Below the pieces are notes generated by a model that saw only the letters and a list, made by a program, of their open reading frames with translations, had not been told where the DNA came from and did no database searches. Positions 35,832-45,380 of a stretch of 64,000 nucleotides of DNA are shown here, piece by piece (within the stretch, counting starts at the first letter, position 1; each line of letters begins with the position of its first letter). The translations under genes were made by a program, and so were the position numbers. Source of the stretch: Acidobacteriota bacterium (lineage in GTDB: Bacteria; Acidobacteriota; Blastocatellia; Pyrinomonadales; Pyrinomonadaceae); contig JAKOVX010000080.1 in assembly GCA_029781855.1 (NCBI GenBank), forward strand, positions 1 through 64,000, given 5' to 3'.

Positions 35832-37376
35832 ATGGGCGAAGGCAAAGACCGCTACAAACTCGTAGTCCTCGCACTGATCGCCGTACATTTGGCGATAGCG
35901 ATACCGCTTGCCTACCATCTGAACATCTGGAGCGACGAGGGCTCGTCACTGTACACGACACAACACGGACTCTATGCAGCGCTCACGGGCGGCATCACTG
36001 ACGAAAAGCAGGCGCCGCTGTATTTTGGGATCTTAAGCCTTTGGCGAATGGTCAACGGTTCGATCTTCTTCGCCCGACTGCTCTCGGTTATCTTCAGCGT
36101 TCTGGCTATCAAGTATTTCGCCGGCCTCGCGGCCGAAATATTCGACCGGCGGACCGCATTGCCGATCGCCGCGTTTTTCGCACTGCATCCGTTCCTATTT
36201 TGGGCGAGCCTCGAGATCAGGACATATTCGCTCGTGCTGCTGATCTCGGTCCTGATCGTACGATACTTTTTCAAGGGATTTTCCGACGATGATGATAAGC
36301 TGCGAAAGCCGGAACCGCGGTCTCGCATGCTGTTTCTCGCTGCGTCGATCATCGGGCTCTATACAAATTATTATCTCGGCTTCGTACTCGTCGGCCTTTT
36401 TTGCGTACTCTTGGTCCGACGGCAATGGAATCAGGCGATCAGCTATCTGAAACTGATGCTGATCGCCTCGATCGCGTGCGTGCCGCTTGCGATGGTCGTC
36501 CGATCGCAGATCGCCGCCAACACGGCCGGCTATCAGGGATCACGCTCTTTGTTCGAGGCTGTGAGGTTGCTGTGGCATCACGTCCTGACATTTGTGCTGC
36601 CGGCGGAGATCTTTCCCGATAAGGACGCGTCAGTCGCGTCGGTAATTCGGCTGAATATCGTTCGGATTGCCGCCCTTATCTTAGGCTTGGCCGCAGTTTT
36701 TCACTTCCGACACATTTCACGGCGTACGATCGACCTCGCGATGCTCAGCGTTGTCATCTCGTTCTTCTTTGTGGCCGCCTATTTCCCGCTCGGTCCGGAT
36801 TACGCCGAGATCAGGCACGCTTCGGTCTTGTTCGTTCCGCTGATCTTGCTGTTAGCGTCGCTGATAGGCGATCTGATTCCCGACGGCTGGAGGAAAGCCC
36901 GGTTTTCACGTCCGTTGATGGCTGCTGCGGCACTTTTGGTCCTCGCGTCATTCTCATATTCGGTCTACACGCTATATCCCAATTGGACGAAACGCGGCGA
37001 TTGGGCTCGCGTTGCCGAGTATATTGAGGCAAACCAAACCGCCGGCCAACCGATCCTGGTGTTCCCTTCGTACGATGTCTTATCCGTCAAGTCCTACTAT
37101 CACGGACCAAACGTTCTGCTGCCGGATGAGAATTATTTCGACTTCACGCTCGACGACACACCGGGCAGCGAGACGAGCCTGACGCATCGGATCGAATTCG
37201 CGATATCAAAAATTCCCGCCGGCACTTCCGAGCTTTGGCTCGTGGTCAGCGACAAATGCACCGCCGCGAACGCTTGCCTCCCGCTGGAAAAATTTGTCGA
37301 AGCAAACTACACTGTTGTGAAAGAAAAGGATCTATATCGCGAAAGGATCCGCCTTTTGCAAAAGAAAACACAATGA
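35832..37376 (+). CDS. GT-C glycosyltransferase, PMT_2/ArnT-like
   Basis: This 514-residue protein has about 12 membrane helices and a C-terminal soluble part (about 400-514). The first loop has LNIWSDEGSSLYTTQHG, with the acidic D-E pair expected at the catalytic site, and a following KQAPLYFGILSLW segment. Catalysis at the outer face of the membrane with a polyprenyl-phosphate sugar is the family norm. It differs in sequence from the other GT-C enzyme in the same run, so the two probably add different sugars or use different acceptors. Confidence 0.85.
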   Translation: MGEGKDRYKLVVLALIAVHLAIAIPLAYHLNIWSDEGSSLYTTQHGLYAALTGGITDEKQAPLYFGILSLWRMVNGSIFFARLLSVIFSVLAIKYFAGLAAEIFDRRTALPIAAFFALHPFLFWASLEIRTYSLVLLISVLIVRYFFKGFSDDDDKLRKPEPRSRMLFLAASIIGLYTNYYLGFVLVGLFCVLLVRRQWNQAISYLKLMLIASIACVPLAMVVRSQIAANTAGYQGSRSLFEAVRLLWHHVLTFVLPAEIFPDKDASVASVIRLNIVRIAALILGLAAVFHFRHISRRTIDLAMLSVVISFFFVAAYFPLGPDYAEIRHASVLFVPLILLLASLIGDLIPDGWRKARFSRPLMAAAALLVLASFSYSVYTLYPNWTKRGDWARVAEYIEANQTAGQPILVFPSYDVLSVKSYYHGPNVLLPDENYFDFTLDDTPGSETSLTHRIEFAISKIPAGTSELWLVVSDKCTAANACLPLEKFVEANYTVVKEKDLYRERIRLLQKKTQ

Positions 37377-37582
37377 CCGAGATTACCGAATCAACTTCGA
37401 CCGACAAGCCGGTGGCACGATGTTCCGAATGCGACCGTGAGGTAACCCACTACAACACGTTTATTTCACCTACGGACGAAAAGACCGTCATTTGCTGGCA
37501 GTGCCGTGCCCGCGACGAAAAGGGCTTTAACGCCGACCGGAATTACCACCGCACGTCCCGCCGCGGAGTGATACCCAGATAG
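37373..37582 (+). CDS. Small zinc-ribbon protein
   Basis: This protein has 69 residues. It begins MTEITESTSTDKPVARCSEC and has four cysteines in two CxxC knuckles (RCSECDRE and ICWQCRARD), with a basic C-terminus RNYHRTSRRGVIPR. A single zinc ribbon is the likely fold. The start overlaps the GT-C stop by 4 bp (ATGA) and def begins 3 bp after its stop. It could bind RNA or ribosomes, or be a regulator; the family is not recognised. Confidence 0.8.
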   Translation: MTEITESTSTDKPVARCSECDREVTHYNTFISPTDEKTVICWQCRARDEKGFNADRNYHRTSRRGVIPR

Positions 37583-37584
37583 TA

Positions 37585-38076
37585 ATGCCCGTCAGAAAGA
37601 TCACCGAATATCCCGAAGAAGTATTAGGCAAGGTCGGTCAGCCCGTGACAAAGTTCGACGCTGATCTGGCGACTCTCTGCGCGGACATGTTCGATACGAT
37701 GTACGAAGCAGAGGGCGTCGGCCTTGCGGCACCGCAGATCGGGCTCAATCTGCGGCTGTTCGTAATGGACTGCGACGGCATCAAGCTGATCGCCGCAAAC
37801 CCCGAGATCGTCGCCACCGACGGCGAACAATCGAGCCAGGAAGGCTGTCTCTCCGTCGGCAAAGTGCCGGCCGTGGTCGTCCGTCCGATGAAGGCACGCC
37901 TCCGCGCCCAGGATGAAAAGGGCGAGTGGTTCGAACGCGAAGCCGAGGGCTACGCCGCCCGGGCGTTCATGCATGAAACCGATCATTGCGACGGCAAACT
38001 TTTCATCGACCGATTGCCGAAATTGAGGCGGGACATGGTCGTGAAAAGGTTCAAGAAAGAGAAGAACTGGAAGTAG
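37585..38076 (+). CDS. def: Peptide deformylase
   Basis: Def removes the formyl group from the initiator Met of nascent proteins. The 163-residue protein has GVGLAAPQIG (54-63), the metal ligand C88 in EGCLS, and HETDH with H130, E131 and H134. These positions match E. coli Def closely (C90, H132, E133, H136). It starts 3 bp after the zinc-ribbon gene and its 3' end overlaps trmB on the other strand by 26 bp. Confidence 0.97.
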   Translation: MPVRKITEYPEEVLGKVGQPVTKFDADLATLCADMFDTMYEAEGVGLAAPQIGLNLRLFVMDCDGIKLIAANPEIVATDGEQSSQEGCLSVGKVPAVVVRPMKARLRAQDEKGEWFEREAEGYAARAFMHETDHCDGKLFIDRLPKLRRDMVVKRFKKEKNWK

Positions 38077-38698
38077 CTGGTTTTTGCCACATCGCCCGAT
38101 ACACGGGGAGAGCCTTGTCCTCGACAGCCTTTTCACGTTCGGTCATCGCCGGGAATGGATTCGCGTCGATGACCATCTCCATCAACCGTTCGTCCGCCCG
38201 AAATAACTCAAACATCTCTTCCGCCAGGAACTCAATATCTGTCTGAACGAATATCCGGCCGCCGTCGGCCAGTTTCGAGACCACGGCATCGACGAGTTCG
38301 GCGTTGACCATGCGGCGCTTGGCGTGTCTTTTCTTGAACCACGGGTCGGGGAACTGGATCGTGACCATTTGCAGCGCGCTGTCGGGGATGAGCTCGAGCA
38401 GGTTGCCGAGCCAAAGCATCGCATTGCAGAACGTATAGTGCAGGTTCGTCAGTCCGGCCTCAGCCGCAAGCCGATTTGCCTCGTCGACGAGCGGCTCACG
38501 GATCTCGACTCCGAGATAATTCCACTCCGCTTCGGCCTCGGCCATTCGAAGCAGGAATCGTCCGCGGGCACATCCGATATCGAGAAGCAGCGGCCTTCTT
38601 GGATCGGCGAAAACCGCCGCCGGATCGACCGGGCTTGGCTCCTGCCGGTAATAAGGGCTCAGCGGATTGACGTGCTGATGTACGCGGACTCTGGCCAT
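38051..38698 (-). CDS. trmB: tRNA (guanine-N7-)-methyltransferase
   Basis: TrmB methylates G46 in the tRNA variable loop. From ATG 38698 it has 215 residues, with DIGCARGRFLLRMAE (SAM motif I), WNYLGVEIREP and FPDPWFKKRHAKRRMVNAEL, the strongest family signature. The C-terminal FVQTDIEFLAEEMFE is also typical. An upstream start at 38749 would overlap the rhomboid gene and was not chosen. The 3' end overlaps def. Confidence 0.96.
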   Translation of the reverse strand: MARVRVHQHVNPLSPYYRQEPSPVDPAAVFADPRRPLLLDIGCARGRFLLRMAEAEAEWNYLGVEIREPLVDEANRLAAEAGLTNLHYTFCNAMLWLGNLLELIPDSALQMVTIQFPDPWFKKRHAKRRMVNAELVDAVVSKLADGGRIFVQTDIEFLAEEMFELFRADERLMEMVIDANPFPAMTEREKAVEDKALPVYRAMWQKPATSSSSLS

Positions 38699-38709
38699 AA
38701 GGGAGCGGA

Positions 38710-39450
38710 CTAAATAGCGCGGATGATGAGAAGGACGCTGAACAAACACGCCGCCAGGTAAATACCCACGGCAGCGATGCCGGCAAATTCGACAGCGGAA
38801 CTCGCGACCCGCGGGTCTACGTGCTCATCGGACGGGATCTGCAGCAATCCATAAATTGCGCCCGTGATAAATCCGCCGATGTGTCCGAAGTTGTCGATCG
38901 CCTGATAAAGGACGATCCCAAACACAAGGATGAACCCGATATTTATTATCAGATTCTTACGAAACGCCGGCGAGATGAACTGCCGCCGCCGAAACGCGTA
39001 GATCAAAAGATAACCGATCAGCCCGACGATACCGCCCGACGCACCGACAGAAATACCGTTCGGCATAAAGATCAAACTCAGTAAACCGCCGCCGATCGCC
39101 GCAAGTAGGAAAACGACGGCTAGATGGGCCCGATTTGTGAGCATCTCGAAGATGCGGCCGAAGCTGTAAAACGCGTAGCAGTTTAACAATACGTGAGGAA
39201 CACTTCCGTGCGTCGTGGCGCCGGTCAATATTCGCCAGTATTCGTGCTGCCGCAGGAATGCCGGCTTTACGAAACCTGCGCTCAGGATCGAGGCATCGAG
39301 GCCGGTCGTAAACTGCGTAACCGCCACGACGGCGATCCCGGCGATCAGGACAATGGTGTACAGCGGAAGCGGAACCGGAACCGCAACGCGAACAGGAGCT
39401 TCGGCGGCGACTGCCGTTTCTTCGTCCTCGGTTTGATATTGAAGCGACAT
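38710..39450 (-). CDS. Rhomboid family intramembrane serine protease
   Basis: From ATG 39450 it has 246 residues and seven predicted helices. Catalytic features are HVLLNCYAF (HxxxN oxyanion region), GASGGIVGLIGY with the nucleophile Ser, and the catalytic His in NFGHIGGFITG. An extra helix near the C-terminus (AGIAAVGIYLAACLFSVLLI) fits 6+1 topology. It cleaves transmembrane substrates; targets are unknown. A longer N-terminal extension of 46 residues would overlap fabG and is unlikely. Confidence 0.94.
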   Translation of the reverse strand: MSLQYQTEDEETAVAAEAPVRVAVPVPLPLYTIVLIAGIAVVAVTQFTTGLDASILSAGFVKPAFLRQHEYWRILTGATTHGSVPHVLLNCYAFYSFGRIFEMLTNRAHLAVVFLLAAIGGGLLSLIFMPNGISVGASGGIVGLIGYLLIYAFRRRQFISPAFRKNLIINIGFILVFGIVLYQAIDNFGHIGGFITGAIYGLLQIPSDEHVDPRVASSAVEFAGIAAVGIYLAACLFSVLLIIRAI

Positions 39451-39457
39451 CTTGAGG

Positions 39458-40213
39458 CTACATTGCGAGGCCGCCGTCGGCCTGGACGACCTGTCCGGTA
39501 ATATAGGCGGCTGATGGCGATAAAATGAAACAGGCGATCTCAGCGACCTCGATGACGTTCCCGAGCCGCGCGAGCGGTATTTGGGCAAGGATCTTTTCGC
39601 GATATTCGGCGTTCATCTCGCTCGCCATTTCGGTCTCGACGAGGCCAAGAGCGAGGGCGTTGACGGTGATCTTGCGGCTTGCGACTTCCTTAGCAAGCGA
39701 TTTCGTCAGGCCGATCATCCCGGCCTTCGAGGCCGAATAATTGGACTGTCCGAGCATACCGACGACGCCCGAGATCGACGAGATATTCAGGATCGAGCCG
39801 CCGCTCTCGTTCCGCATCATCGGACGAACGGCTGCCTTGCAGAAATTCCACGCGCCCTTGAGATTGGTGTCGACGACCGCGTCCCAATCTTCTTCTTTCA
39901 TTCGCAGTATCAGTTGGTCGCGGGTGATACCGGCGTTGTTGACGAGGAGATCGACGGTCCCAAACTCGGCGGCGACCTGCTTCACGAATTCAGCCGCCGC
40001 CTCGGTGCTCGCGACGTCGCATTGTGCCGCATAGGCCTTGACGCCGAGCGACTCGACCTCGGCTTTCAGTTTCTCGGCTTCGTCGGCACTTTTCGAATAG
40101 TTAAATGCAACATTCGCACCTCTTCGTGCCAATTCAAGCACGATCGCCTTTCCGATACCGCGTGTTCCGCCCGTGACGATCGCCGATCGCCCTTCAAATT
40201 GTTTTTCGTTCAA
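39458..40213 (-). CDS. fabG: 3-oxoacyl-ACP reductase
   Basis: FabG reduces 3-oxoacyl-ACP in fatty acid synthesis. The 251-residue SDR has AIVTGGTRGIGKAIVLELAR (TGxxxGxG), NNAGITRDQLI and the catalytic Ser/Tyr/Lys in NISSISGVVGMLGQSNYSAS followed by Lys. The end AYITGQVVQADGGLAM is typical. Length matches. The position next to a rhomboid gene gives no further hint, and no other fab genes are near. Confidence 0.93.
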   Translation of the reverse strand: MNEKQFEGRSAIVTGGTRGIGKAIVLELARRGANVAFNYSKSADEAEKLKAEVESLGVKAYAAQCDVASTEAAAEFVKQVAAEFGTVDLLVNNAGITRDQLILRMKEEDWDAVVDTNLKGAWNFCKAAVRPMMRNESGGSILNISSISGVVGMLGQSNYSASKAGMIGLTKSLAKEVASRKITVNALALGLVETEMASEMNAEYREKILAQIPLARLGNVIEVAEIACFILSPSAAYITGQVVQADGGLAM

Positions 40214-40277
40214 AATATTTTTCCTCAGTGATGAATTGATTGTAGATTCTTGCGAGGCGTGGCGTCAAAATGAGGAA

Positions 40278-40910
40278 CTATGACACCAGTTTGTGCTCGA
40301 TCGCATAGCGAGTAAAATCGGAATTCGAGCGGAGCCCCGTTTTCTCGATGATCCGCGTCCGATACGTGCTGACGGTCTTCACACTGAGCTGCAGGTCTTC
40401 GGCGATCTGAGAAATACCTTTCCCAGACGCGATCAGGCGCAGAACCTCAAATTCGCGGTCGGAGAGTATCTTGTGGGGTTCATCCGGCGGCCCTTTCTCG
40501 ACAAAATCCGCTAATAGCTCCGCGACATCTGGACTTATGTACCTCTCGCCTCGATACGCCTTTCTGATCGCGAGGACCAACTCCTCCGGAGCACTTTCCT
40601 TGGTAATATATGCGGCCGCACCGGCGCGAAGTACACGAACCGCGTACTGATCCTTCGGGTGCATGCTGAGAATGATGACTCCGATCCTTGAATGGGAACG
40701 GCGAAGTTCCTTGAGTGTTTCGAGTCCGTTTCGACCGGGCATGGTGATATCGAGCACGACCACGTCGATCGGCTCCTCGTCAGCCAGACGCAGCACTTCG
40801 TCGCCGTTGCGGGCCTCGCCAACAACGGAAATGTCATACTCGGCCTCAATGATCTGCCTGAGGCCACGAAGGACCATTACGTGGTCGTCAGCAATAAGTG
40901 TCCTGATCAT
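40278..40910 (-). CDS. NarL/FixJ family response regulator
   Basis: This 210-residue regulator has a receiver domain with the acidic pocket ADDH (8-10) and phosphoacceptor D54 (VVVLDITMPG), plus the conserved switch Thr/Lys in ITKES. A LuxR-type DNA-binding domain (about 145-210) has ILSDREFEVLRLIASGKGIS and TVSTYRTRI. It lies 6 bp downstream of its likely histidine kinase, so the two are one operon. Target genes are not visible. Confidence 0.96.
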   Translation of the reverse strand: MIRTLIADDHVMVLRGLRQIIEAEYDISVVGEARNGDEVLRLADEEPIDVVVLDITMPGRNGLETLKELRRSHSRIGVIILSMHPKDQYAVRVLRAGAAAYITKESAPEELVLAIRKAYRGERYISPDVAELLADFVEKGPPDEPHKILSDREFEVLRLIASGKGISQIAEDLQLSVKTVSTYRTRIIEKTGLRSNSDFTRYAIEHKLVS

Positions 40911-40916
40911 AAAATC

Positions 40917-41972
40917 CTACGCTGCGGCGGACCTTGCTCCGTTCGTTTTTGAAATTGCCACCTCAACCACCGTTCCACTTTCCGGATCGCTAGTGATCCA
41001 AAGTTCTCCTCCGACGAGCAGTGAGCGTTCCTGCATCCCAAGTATACCCAGTGATCGCGTGTTTTGACTGTCATCCGTATCAAACCCCTGGCCGTCATCG
41101 GCGATCTTCATCCTAAACCCATCATCGGTAACATCGATGACAATATCGACGTTCTTGGCGTGGGCGTGTCGGGTAACATTCGTCAGCGCTTCCTGTACGA
41201 TCCTAAAGATTGCGGTCGTGGTCTCGTTATCAAACTCAAAATCGTCGCCTGTAACCACGAGCGAGCAATTGATCTCTGTTTTTCGTTCAAATTCGCGGAC
41301 TTGCCACTCGATCGCGGCTATCAAGCCGAAGTCGTCGAGCACAGCCGGCCTGAGTTCTGTCGCTATTCTGCGGATCGATCTGATCGTCGTATCAATATGT
41401 GTCGACATTTCCTCCAGCTTTCCGGTAACGTACGCGGTCGGCATTTCGCTTTCGTTCTGCTCCACCTTTCGCAGCAGCATGCGGACGTCCATCTTGATCC
41501 CGGTCATAACCTGCCCGAGTTCGTCGTGGATCTCGAGGGCGATCCGCTTACGCTCGTCTTCTCTCAGTTCATGAAGCCTGTTCGTGAGCGCCCTAAGCTT
41601 ATCGCCCGTCGTCCGGATCTCCTCTATTGCTAATCGCCGAATATTGATCAACCAGCTAAGGAATGTTCCTTCGGCGATAAACACAACGATGCGGGCGATC
41701 TCGTCAAAATCAAAAGTGAAATTGTGAACCGGTGGGACGAAGTAATAATCGATAAGGAAACCCGAAATCACGGCTGCAAAGATCCCGGCCCGAAAGCCGC
41801 AGATCCACGCACTCGCGATGATCGCACCCAGAAATAGAGGAGAGCTCAGCGGACGGTCGACCATCAGCCAGAGGATCTCAGTAAGGGCAAGGGCGACGGC
41901 GACAAAGCCTAAGCTCGCTCCGGCCCGCAGCCAGATAGGCTTATCGATCAGATAATTTCGGGCATGATCCAT
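40917..41972 (-). CDS. Sensor histidine kinase, DUF4118 membrane domain, HisKA_3 type
   Basis: The 351-residue protein has four helices in a DUF4118/KdpD-like sensor region (about 18-110, with FLIDYYFVPPVHNFTFDF). A dimerisation helix with phosphoacceptor H149 (ERKRIALEIHDELGQVMTG) follows, and then an ATPase domain with ALTNVTRHAHA (N box) and IADDGQGFD. No PAS or periplasmic sensor is present. Phosphate passes to the adjacent NarL-type regulator. A near-consensus promoter lies about 57 bp upstream. Confidence 0.95.
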   Translation of the reverse strand: MDHARNYLIDKPIWLRAGASLGFVAVALALTEILWLMVDRPLSSPLFLGAIIASAWICGFRAGIFAAVISGFLIDYYFVPPVHNFTFDFDEIARIVVFIAEGTFLSWLINIRRLAIEEIRTTGDKLRALTNRLHELREDERKRIALEIHDELGQVMTGIKMDVRMLLRKVEQNESEMPTAYVTGKLEEMSTHIDTTIRSIRRIATELRPAVLDDFGLIAAIEWQVREFERKTEINCSLVVTGDDFEFDNETTTAIFRIVQEALTNVTRHAHAKNVDIVIDVTDDGFRMKIADDGQGFDTDDSQNTRSLGILGMQERSLLVGGELWITSDPESGTVVEVAISKTNGARSAAA

Positions 41973-42028
41973 TTCAGAAAAGATCGCGAAAACACCGCGG
42001 GCCCTCGGATCAGAACTATCGCCAACCG

Positions 42029-42056
42029 ATTATAGGGAGCTATCGATGAATGTCAA
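42029..42056 (-). promoter_or_regulatory. Near-consensus sigma-70-type promoter of the two-component genes
   Basis: On the minus strand TTGACA (42056-42051) is separated by 16 bp from TATAAT (42034-42029). Both hexamers are perfect, with a 16-bp rather than 17-bp spacer. Transcription would start about 50 bp before the kinase ATG. Confidence 0.78.
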
Positions 42057-42112
42057 TCAAAATCGCACCGGGATCCGATCATGGAGATCTTACCTGTTGT
42101 CGAACGAGATCC

Positions 42113-42832
42113 TCAATTTGCAAGAGCGTTGCGCTGGATCTCGAATAACTTGTTGACGCCAATGTCGGCGAGCATCAGCATCTGGTCCATCTGCTCGCGC
42201 GAAAACGGTTCCTTTTCGGCGGTTCCCTGGAGCTCGATGAATTTGCCCAGACCCGTGCAAACGACGTTCATATCGACGTCGGCGTTCGAGTCTTCGGCGT
42301 AGGCAAGGTCCAGGATCGGCGTGCCCTCGATGATGCCGACGCTGACCGCGGCGACCTCACTTATGATCGGATTTCGTGCGATGGTTCCCTGTTTTACGAG
42401 CTTCCGGCACGCAAGTGCAAGTGCGACGTACGCTCCGGTGATCGACGCGCACCGCGTCCCGCCGTCGGCCTGGATCACGTCGCAATCGAGATAGATCTGG
42501 CGTTCGCCGAGCAGTTTGGTGTCGACGACTGCTCGGAGGCTCCGGCCGATCAATCGTTGAATTTCCTGGGTGCGGCCTGACGGTCTCTGTGTTTCACGCT
42601 GAGTGCGGGTATTCGTCGCCCGCGGCAGCATTGCGTACTCCGCCGTGACCCAGCCAAGGCCCTTATTTCGCATAAAGAGCGGTACGCGATCCTCGACCGA
42701 TGCCGTGCAGATCACTTTGGTCCCGCCGACTTCGATAAGGGCCGAACCCTCGGCGTACGGTGAAATGTTCGGTGTGATCTTGGTATTGCGGATCTGGTCG
42801 TGGGTGCGTTTGTCTATTCGTTCGTAATTCAT
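42113..42832 (-). CDS. rph: Ribonuclease PH
   Basis: RNase PH trims the 3' end of tRNA precursors using phosphate. From ATG 42832 it has 239 residues, beginning [20 protein letters not shown]. Other family segments are [60 protein letters not shown] and [20 protein letters not shown]. The longer frame reads into an A/T-rich repeat and the murI end, so the ATG at 42832 is used. It is co-directional with murI. Confidence 0.97.
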   Translation of the reverse strand: MNYERIDKRTHDQIRNTKITPNISPYAEGSALIEVGGTKVICTASVEDRVPLFMRNKGLGWVTAEYAMLPRATNTRTQRETQRPSGRTQEIQRLIGRSLRAVVDTKLLGERQIYLDCDVIQADGGTRCASITGAYVALALACRKLVKQGTIARNPIISEVAAVSVGIIEGTPILDLAYAEDSNADVDMNVVCTGLGKFIELQGTAEKEPFSREQMDQMLMLADIGVNKLFEIQRNALAN

Positions 42833-42833
42833 A

Positions 42834-42920
42834 AAAAGTGAAAAGGTGAAAAAGTGCAAATGTGAAAAAGTTCCGGGTCCCGGCGACAACCGCTTTTGAC
42901 CTTTTTCACTTTTTCCCTTT
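42834..42920. repeat. GTGAAAAAG-type inverted repeat between rph and murI
   Basis: The left arm (42834-42870) has GTGAAAAGGTGAAAAAGTGC. The right arm (42895-42920) has its complement type, CTTTTTCACTTTTTCCCTTT. A central CCGGGTCCCGG palindrome lies between the arms. The right arm encodes the last residues (KGKK) and stop of murI. Confidence 0.82.
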
Positions 42921-43769
42921 GAGTTCATCGACGCCGTAAACTTCAATAGCCTCGAGTTTCGACGGTTTTGTGCCAAGAAACCTCTCAGCGACGCGGCCAA
43001 ATCTGTCTGCGGCGTCGGTAACGTAGAAATGATCTAGGTCATCGCAGAGTTGACGCTTACCGGTGTTCGCGTTCGGGTTTGCGAGGCCTTTTTCGTTCAG
43101 AAGTGTCTCAACCTCTTCGGCCGTCGCCTCACCGGAATCCACAAGCTTAACATTTTCGCCGACCGTCTGTTGGATCACGTCGCGCAAGATCGGGTAATGC
43201 GTGCAGCCCAATACCAGTGCGTGAGGACTGAATTCTTTCATTTTCGAGAGGTATTTTGCGGCGATCGAGTACGTCTCAGGTTCTTCGGTCCAGCCTTCTT
43301 CGGCAAGCGGAACGAAGAGCGGGCAGCCCGCCTGAAACACCTCGGCCGAAGCCGACGCTCGCCGGATCGCCTCAAAATACGCATTGCTCGAAACTGTTGC
43401 TTCGGTCGCGATAACGCCGATCCGAGCGTGCGGTTCGCCTTTTGTGATCTCAACCGCCTTCCGGCCGCCGGGGCCGATCACTCCGACGACGTCGATCCCG
43501 ATGCGTTCACGAATTTTCGGCAACGCCAATGCCGAAGCCGTGTTGCAGGCAACGACCAGCATTTTGATACCACGGGACACCAGGAACTCTGAGTTCTCGA
43601 TCGCATAACGCTCGACAGTTCCAAGCGACTTGGTCCCATACGGAACCCGGGCCGTATCACCCAGATATATAAAATGCTCGTTCGGCAGACGGTCGTGCAG
43701 CGCACGATAGACGGTCAAGCCGCCGACGCCCGAATCAAAAATACCTATTGGAAGTGAACTAAACACCAT
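42906..43769 (-). CDS. murI: Glutamate racemase
   Basis: MurI makes D-glutamate for peptidoglycan. From ATG 43769 the 287-residue protein has [20 protein letters not shown], the catalytic Cys in [13 protein letters not shown] and the second catalytic Cys in [24 protein letters not shown] segment is near the C-terminus. A TTG 18 bp further upstream is less likely. The stop codon and final KGKK fall inside the adjacent repeat arm. Confidence 0.96.
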   Translation of the reverse strand: MVFSSLPIGIFDSGVGGLTVYRALHDRLPNEHFIYLGDTARVPYGTKSLGTVERYAIENSEFLVSRGIKMLVVACNTASALALPKIRERIGIDVVGVIGPGGRKAVEITKGEPHARIGVIATEATVSSNAYFEAIRRASASAEVFQAGCPLFVPLAEEGWTEEPETYSIAAKYLSKMKEFSPHALVLGCTHYPILRDVIQQTVGENVKLVDSGEATAEEVETLLNEKGLANPNANTGKRQLCDDLDHFYVTDAADRFGRVAERFLGTKPSKLEAIEVYGVDELKGKK

Positions 43770-43928
43770 CTGCAGAGAAAGCTGCAAAGAAAACTATATC
43801 GTATTTGGCGCGACTGGTCTTGTCGGACCGGGGATAGACAAGATAATGATTTCATTACGAACATGTCTTGTATTAGGATGTTTAAGCTCCATCCGATTTA
43901 CATTTTTACGACCGTGCCAACAACCAAT

Positions 43929-45374
43929 ATGGACGAACCGGATCTCACGAACCCGATATCTGAATTCAGCGCCGAAGAAGAGCGAGTCGAGGCCCAAAGC
44001 GCGACGTTCAAAAAAGAACTCGGCCTTACGGATCTCGTACTGACACAGATCTTGTTCATAGTAGGCCTCGGATGGGTAGGTGTCGCCGCGAAACAGGGGC
44101 CATCGCACACCGTCTTATGGCTCGGGGCGATCCTGCTTTTCTACATTCCATCGGCGTTCGTGGTGATATATCTAAACCGCGCGATGCCGCTCGAAGGCGG
44201 CGTATATCAGTGGGCTAAACTCGGCTTCAATGATCTCATTGGATTTATGGTCGCGTGGAACCTGTGGTTGTTCGCGATCCTCAATACCTCGGAGGTCGGA
44301 CTGCAGGTAACGCAAAATCTAGGCTATGTCCTCGGCCCGGGCAGCGAGTGGCTCACCGAGAACTCCTGGTTTATCGGACTCGCCAGCACCGCAATTATTG
44401 GTGCCCTCATGACCATAACCGTGATCGGATTGGGAGTCGGTAAGTGGGTTCACAAGGTCGGAGGCGTTCTAATGATCCTCATATTCGTAACACTGATCGC
44501 CCTCCCGCTCTTTAACCTGGCTCACGGTTCGATCACCGAGTATCACCCGCTGCAGTTCGAAATGCCGGTAATGTCGCTCATGACCCTAAATCTGTTTAGC
44601 AAAATGGGCTTCGGCGCCCTGGGCGGATTTGAGTATGTAGCGATCCACGCGGGAGAGGCACGCGATCCGGGTCGCAGTATCGGACGATCTGTTATGATCG
44701 CCGCCCCGATCATTGCCGTTATGTTCATTTTCGGCACCAGCTCCGTACTATCGCTCATCCCACCGGACCAGATCGACCTAATAGCACCGATCCCGCAGGT
44801 ATTGAGCTCGGGGTTTGGGTCACTGGGAGCTGCCGTATCGATAGTGCCAATTGTGATCTTGGCAATGTTATCGATCAGGCTCGCACAGGCAAGCGTGCAG
44901 TTCGGCGGTAATACACGTTTGCCAATGGTTGCGGGCTGGGACGATCTCCTGCCCGACTGGTTCACCAAGTTGCATTCCAAATACAAGACGCCTGTCAACT
45001 CGATCCTGTTCGTTGGGGCCGCCACGCTGTTCATGGGCATCATTGGCCTTATCGGTGTCGGCAAACAAGAGGCGTTTCAACTCCTCTGGAATGCTTCGGG
45101 CGTTTTCTATGCGATCACATACCTAGTCATGTTCGCGATTCCGCTGGTTGGTCTAAAGGCGTCCGGGCTGAAGGTCCCTCTCTGGCTACGGGTGGCTGCC
45201 ATATCGGGATTCGCGATGACATTACTAAACGTTTTCATTTCGGTCGTGCCTATCATCAAGGTCGAAAGCCGGATGCTTTTTGCGGTCAAGATCGGTGGGC
45301 TGATCGTTCTGACAAATCTCATCGGCCTTTCATTCTATTTGGTCTCTAGGCGAAAGCGAGCAACGGTCGTTTGA
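43929..45374 (+). CDS. APC family amino acid permease
   Basis: From ATG 43929 the protein has 481 residues and about 12 helices. A polar acidic N-terminus (MDEPDLTNPISEFSAEEERV) leads into KKELGLTDLVLTQILFIVGL, then YLNRAMPLEGGVYQWAKLGF and LGGFEYVAIHAGEARDPGRS, as in glutamate/GABA-type APC antiporters. Substrate specificity is not evident. Earlier starts (43863, 43878) add about 20 residues and cannot be excluded; none has a good ribosome-binding site. It converges with the following GT-C gene, with 6 bp between the stops. Confidence 0.9.
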   Translation: MDEPDLTNPISEFSAEEERVEAQSATFKKELGLTDLVLTQILFIVGLGWVGVAAKQGPSHTVLWLGAILLFYIPSAFVVIYLNRAMPLEGGVYQWAKLGFNDLIGFMVAWNLWLFAILNTSEVGLQVTQNLGYVLGPGSEWLTENSWFIGLASTAIIGALMTITVIGLGVGKWVHKVGGVLMILIFVTLIALPLFNLAHGSITEYHPLQFEMPVMSLMTLNLFSKMGFGALGGFEYVAIHAGEARDPGRSIGRSVMIAAPIIAVMFIFGTSSVLSLIPPDQIDLIAPIPQVLSSGFGSLGAAVSIVPIVILAMLSIRLAQASVQFGGNTRLPMVAGWDDLLPDWFTKLHSKYKTPVNSILFVGAATLFMGIIGLIGVGKQEAFQLLWNASGVFYAITYLVMFAIPLVGLKASGLKVPLWLRVAAISGFAMTLLNVFISVVPIIKVESRMLFAVKIGGLIVLTNLIGLSFYLVSRRKRATVV

Positions 45375-45380
45375 GATGAT

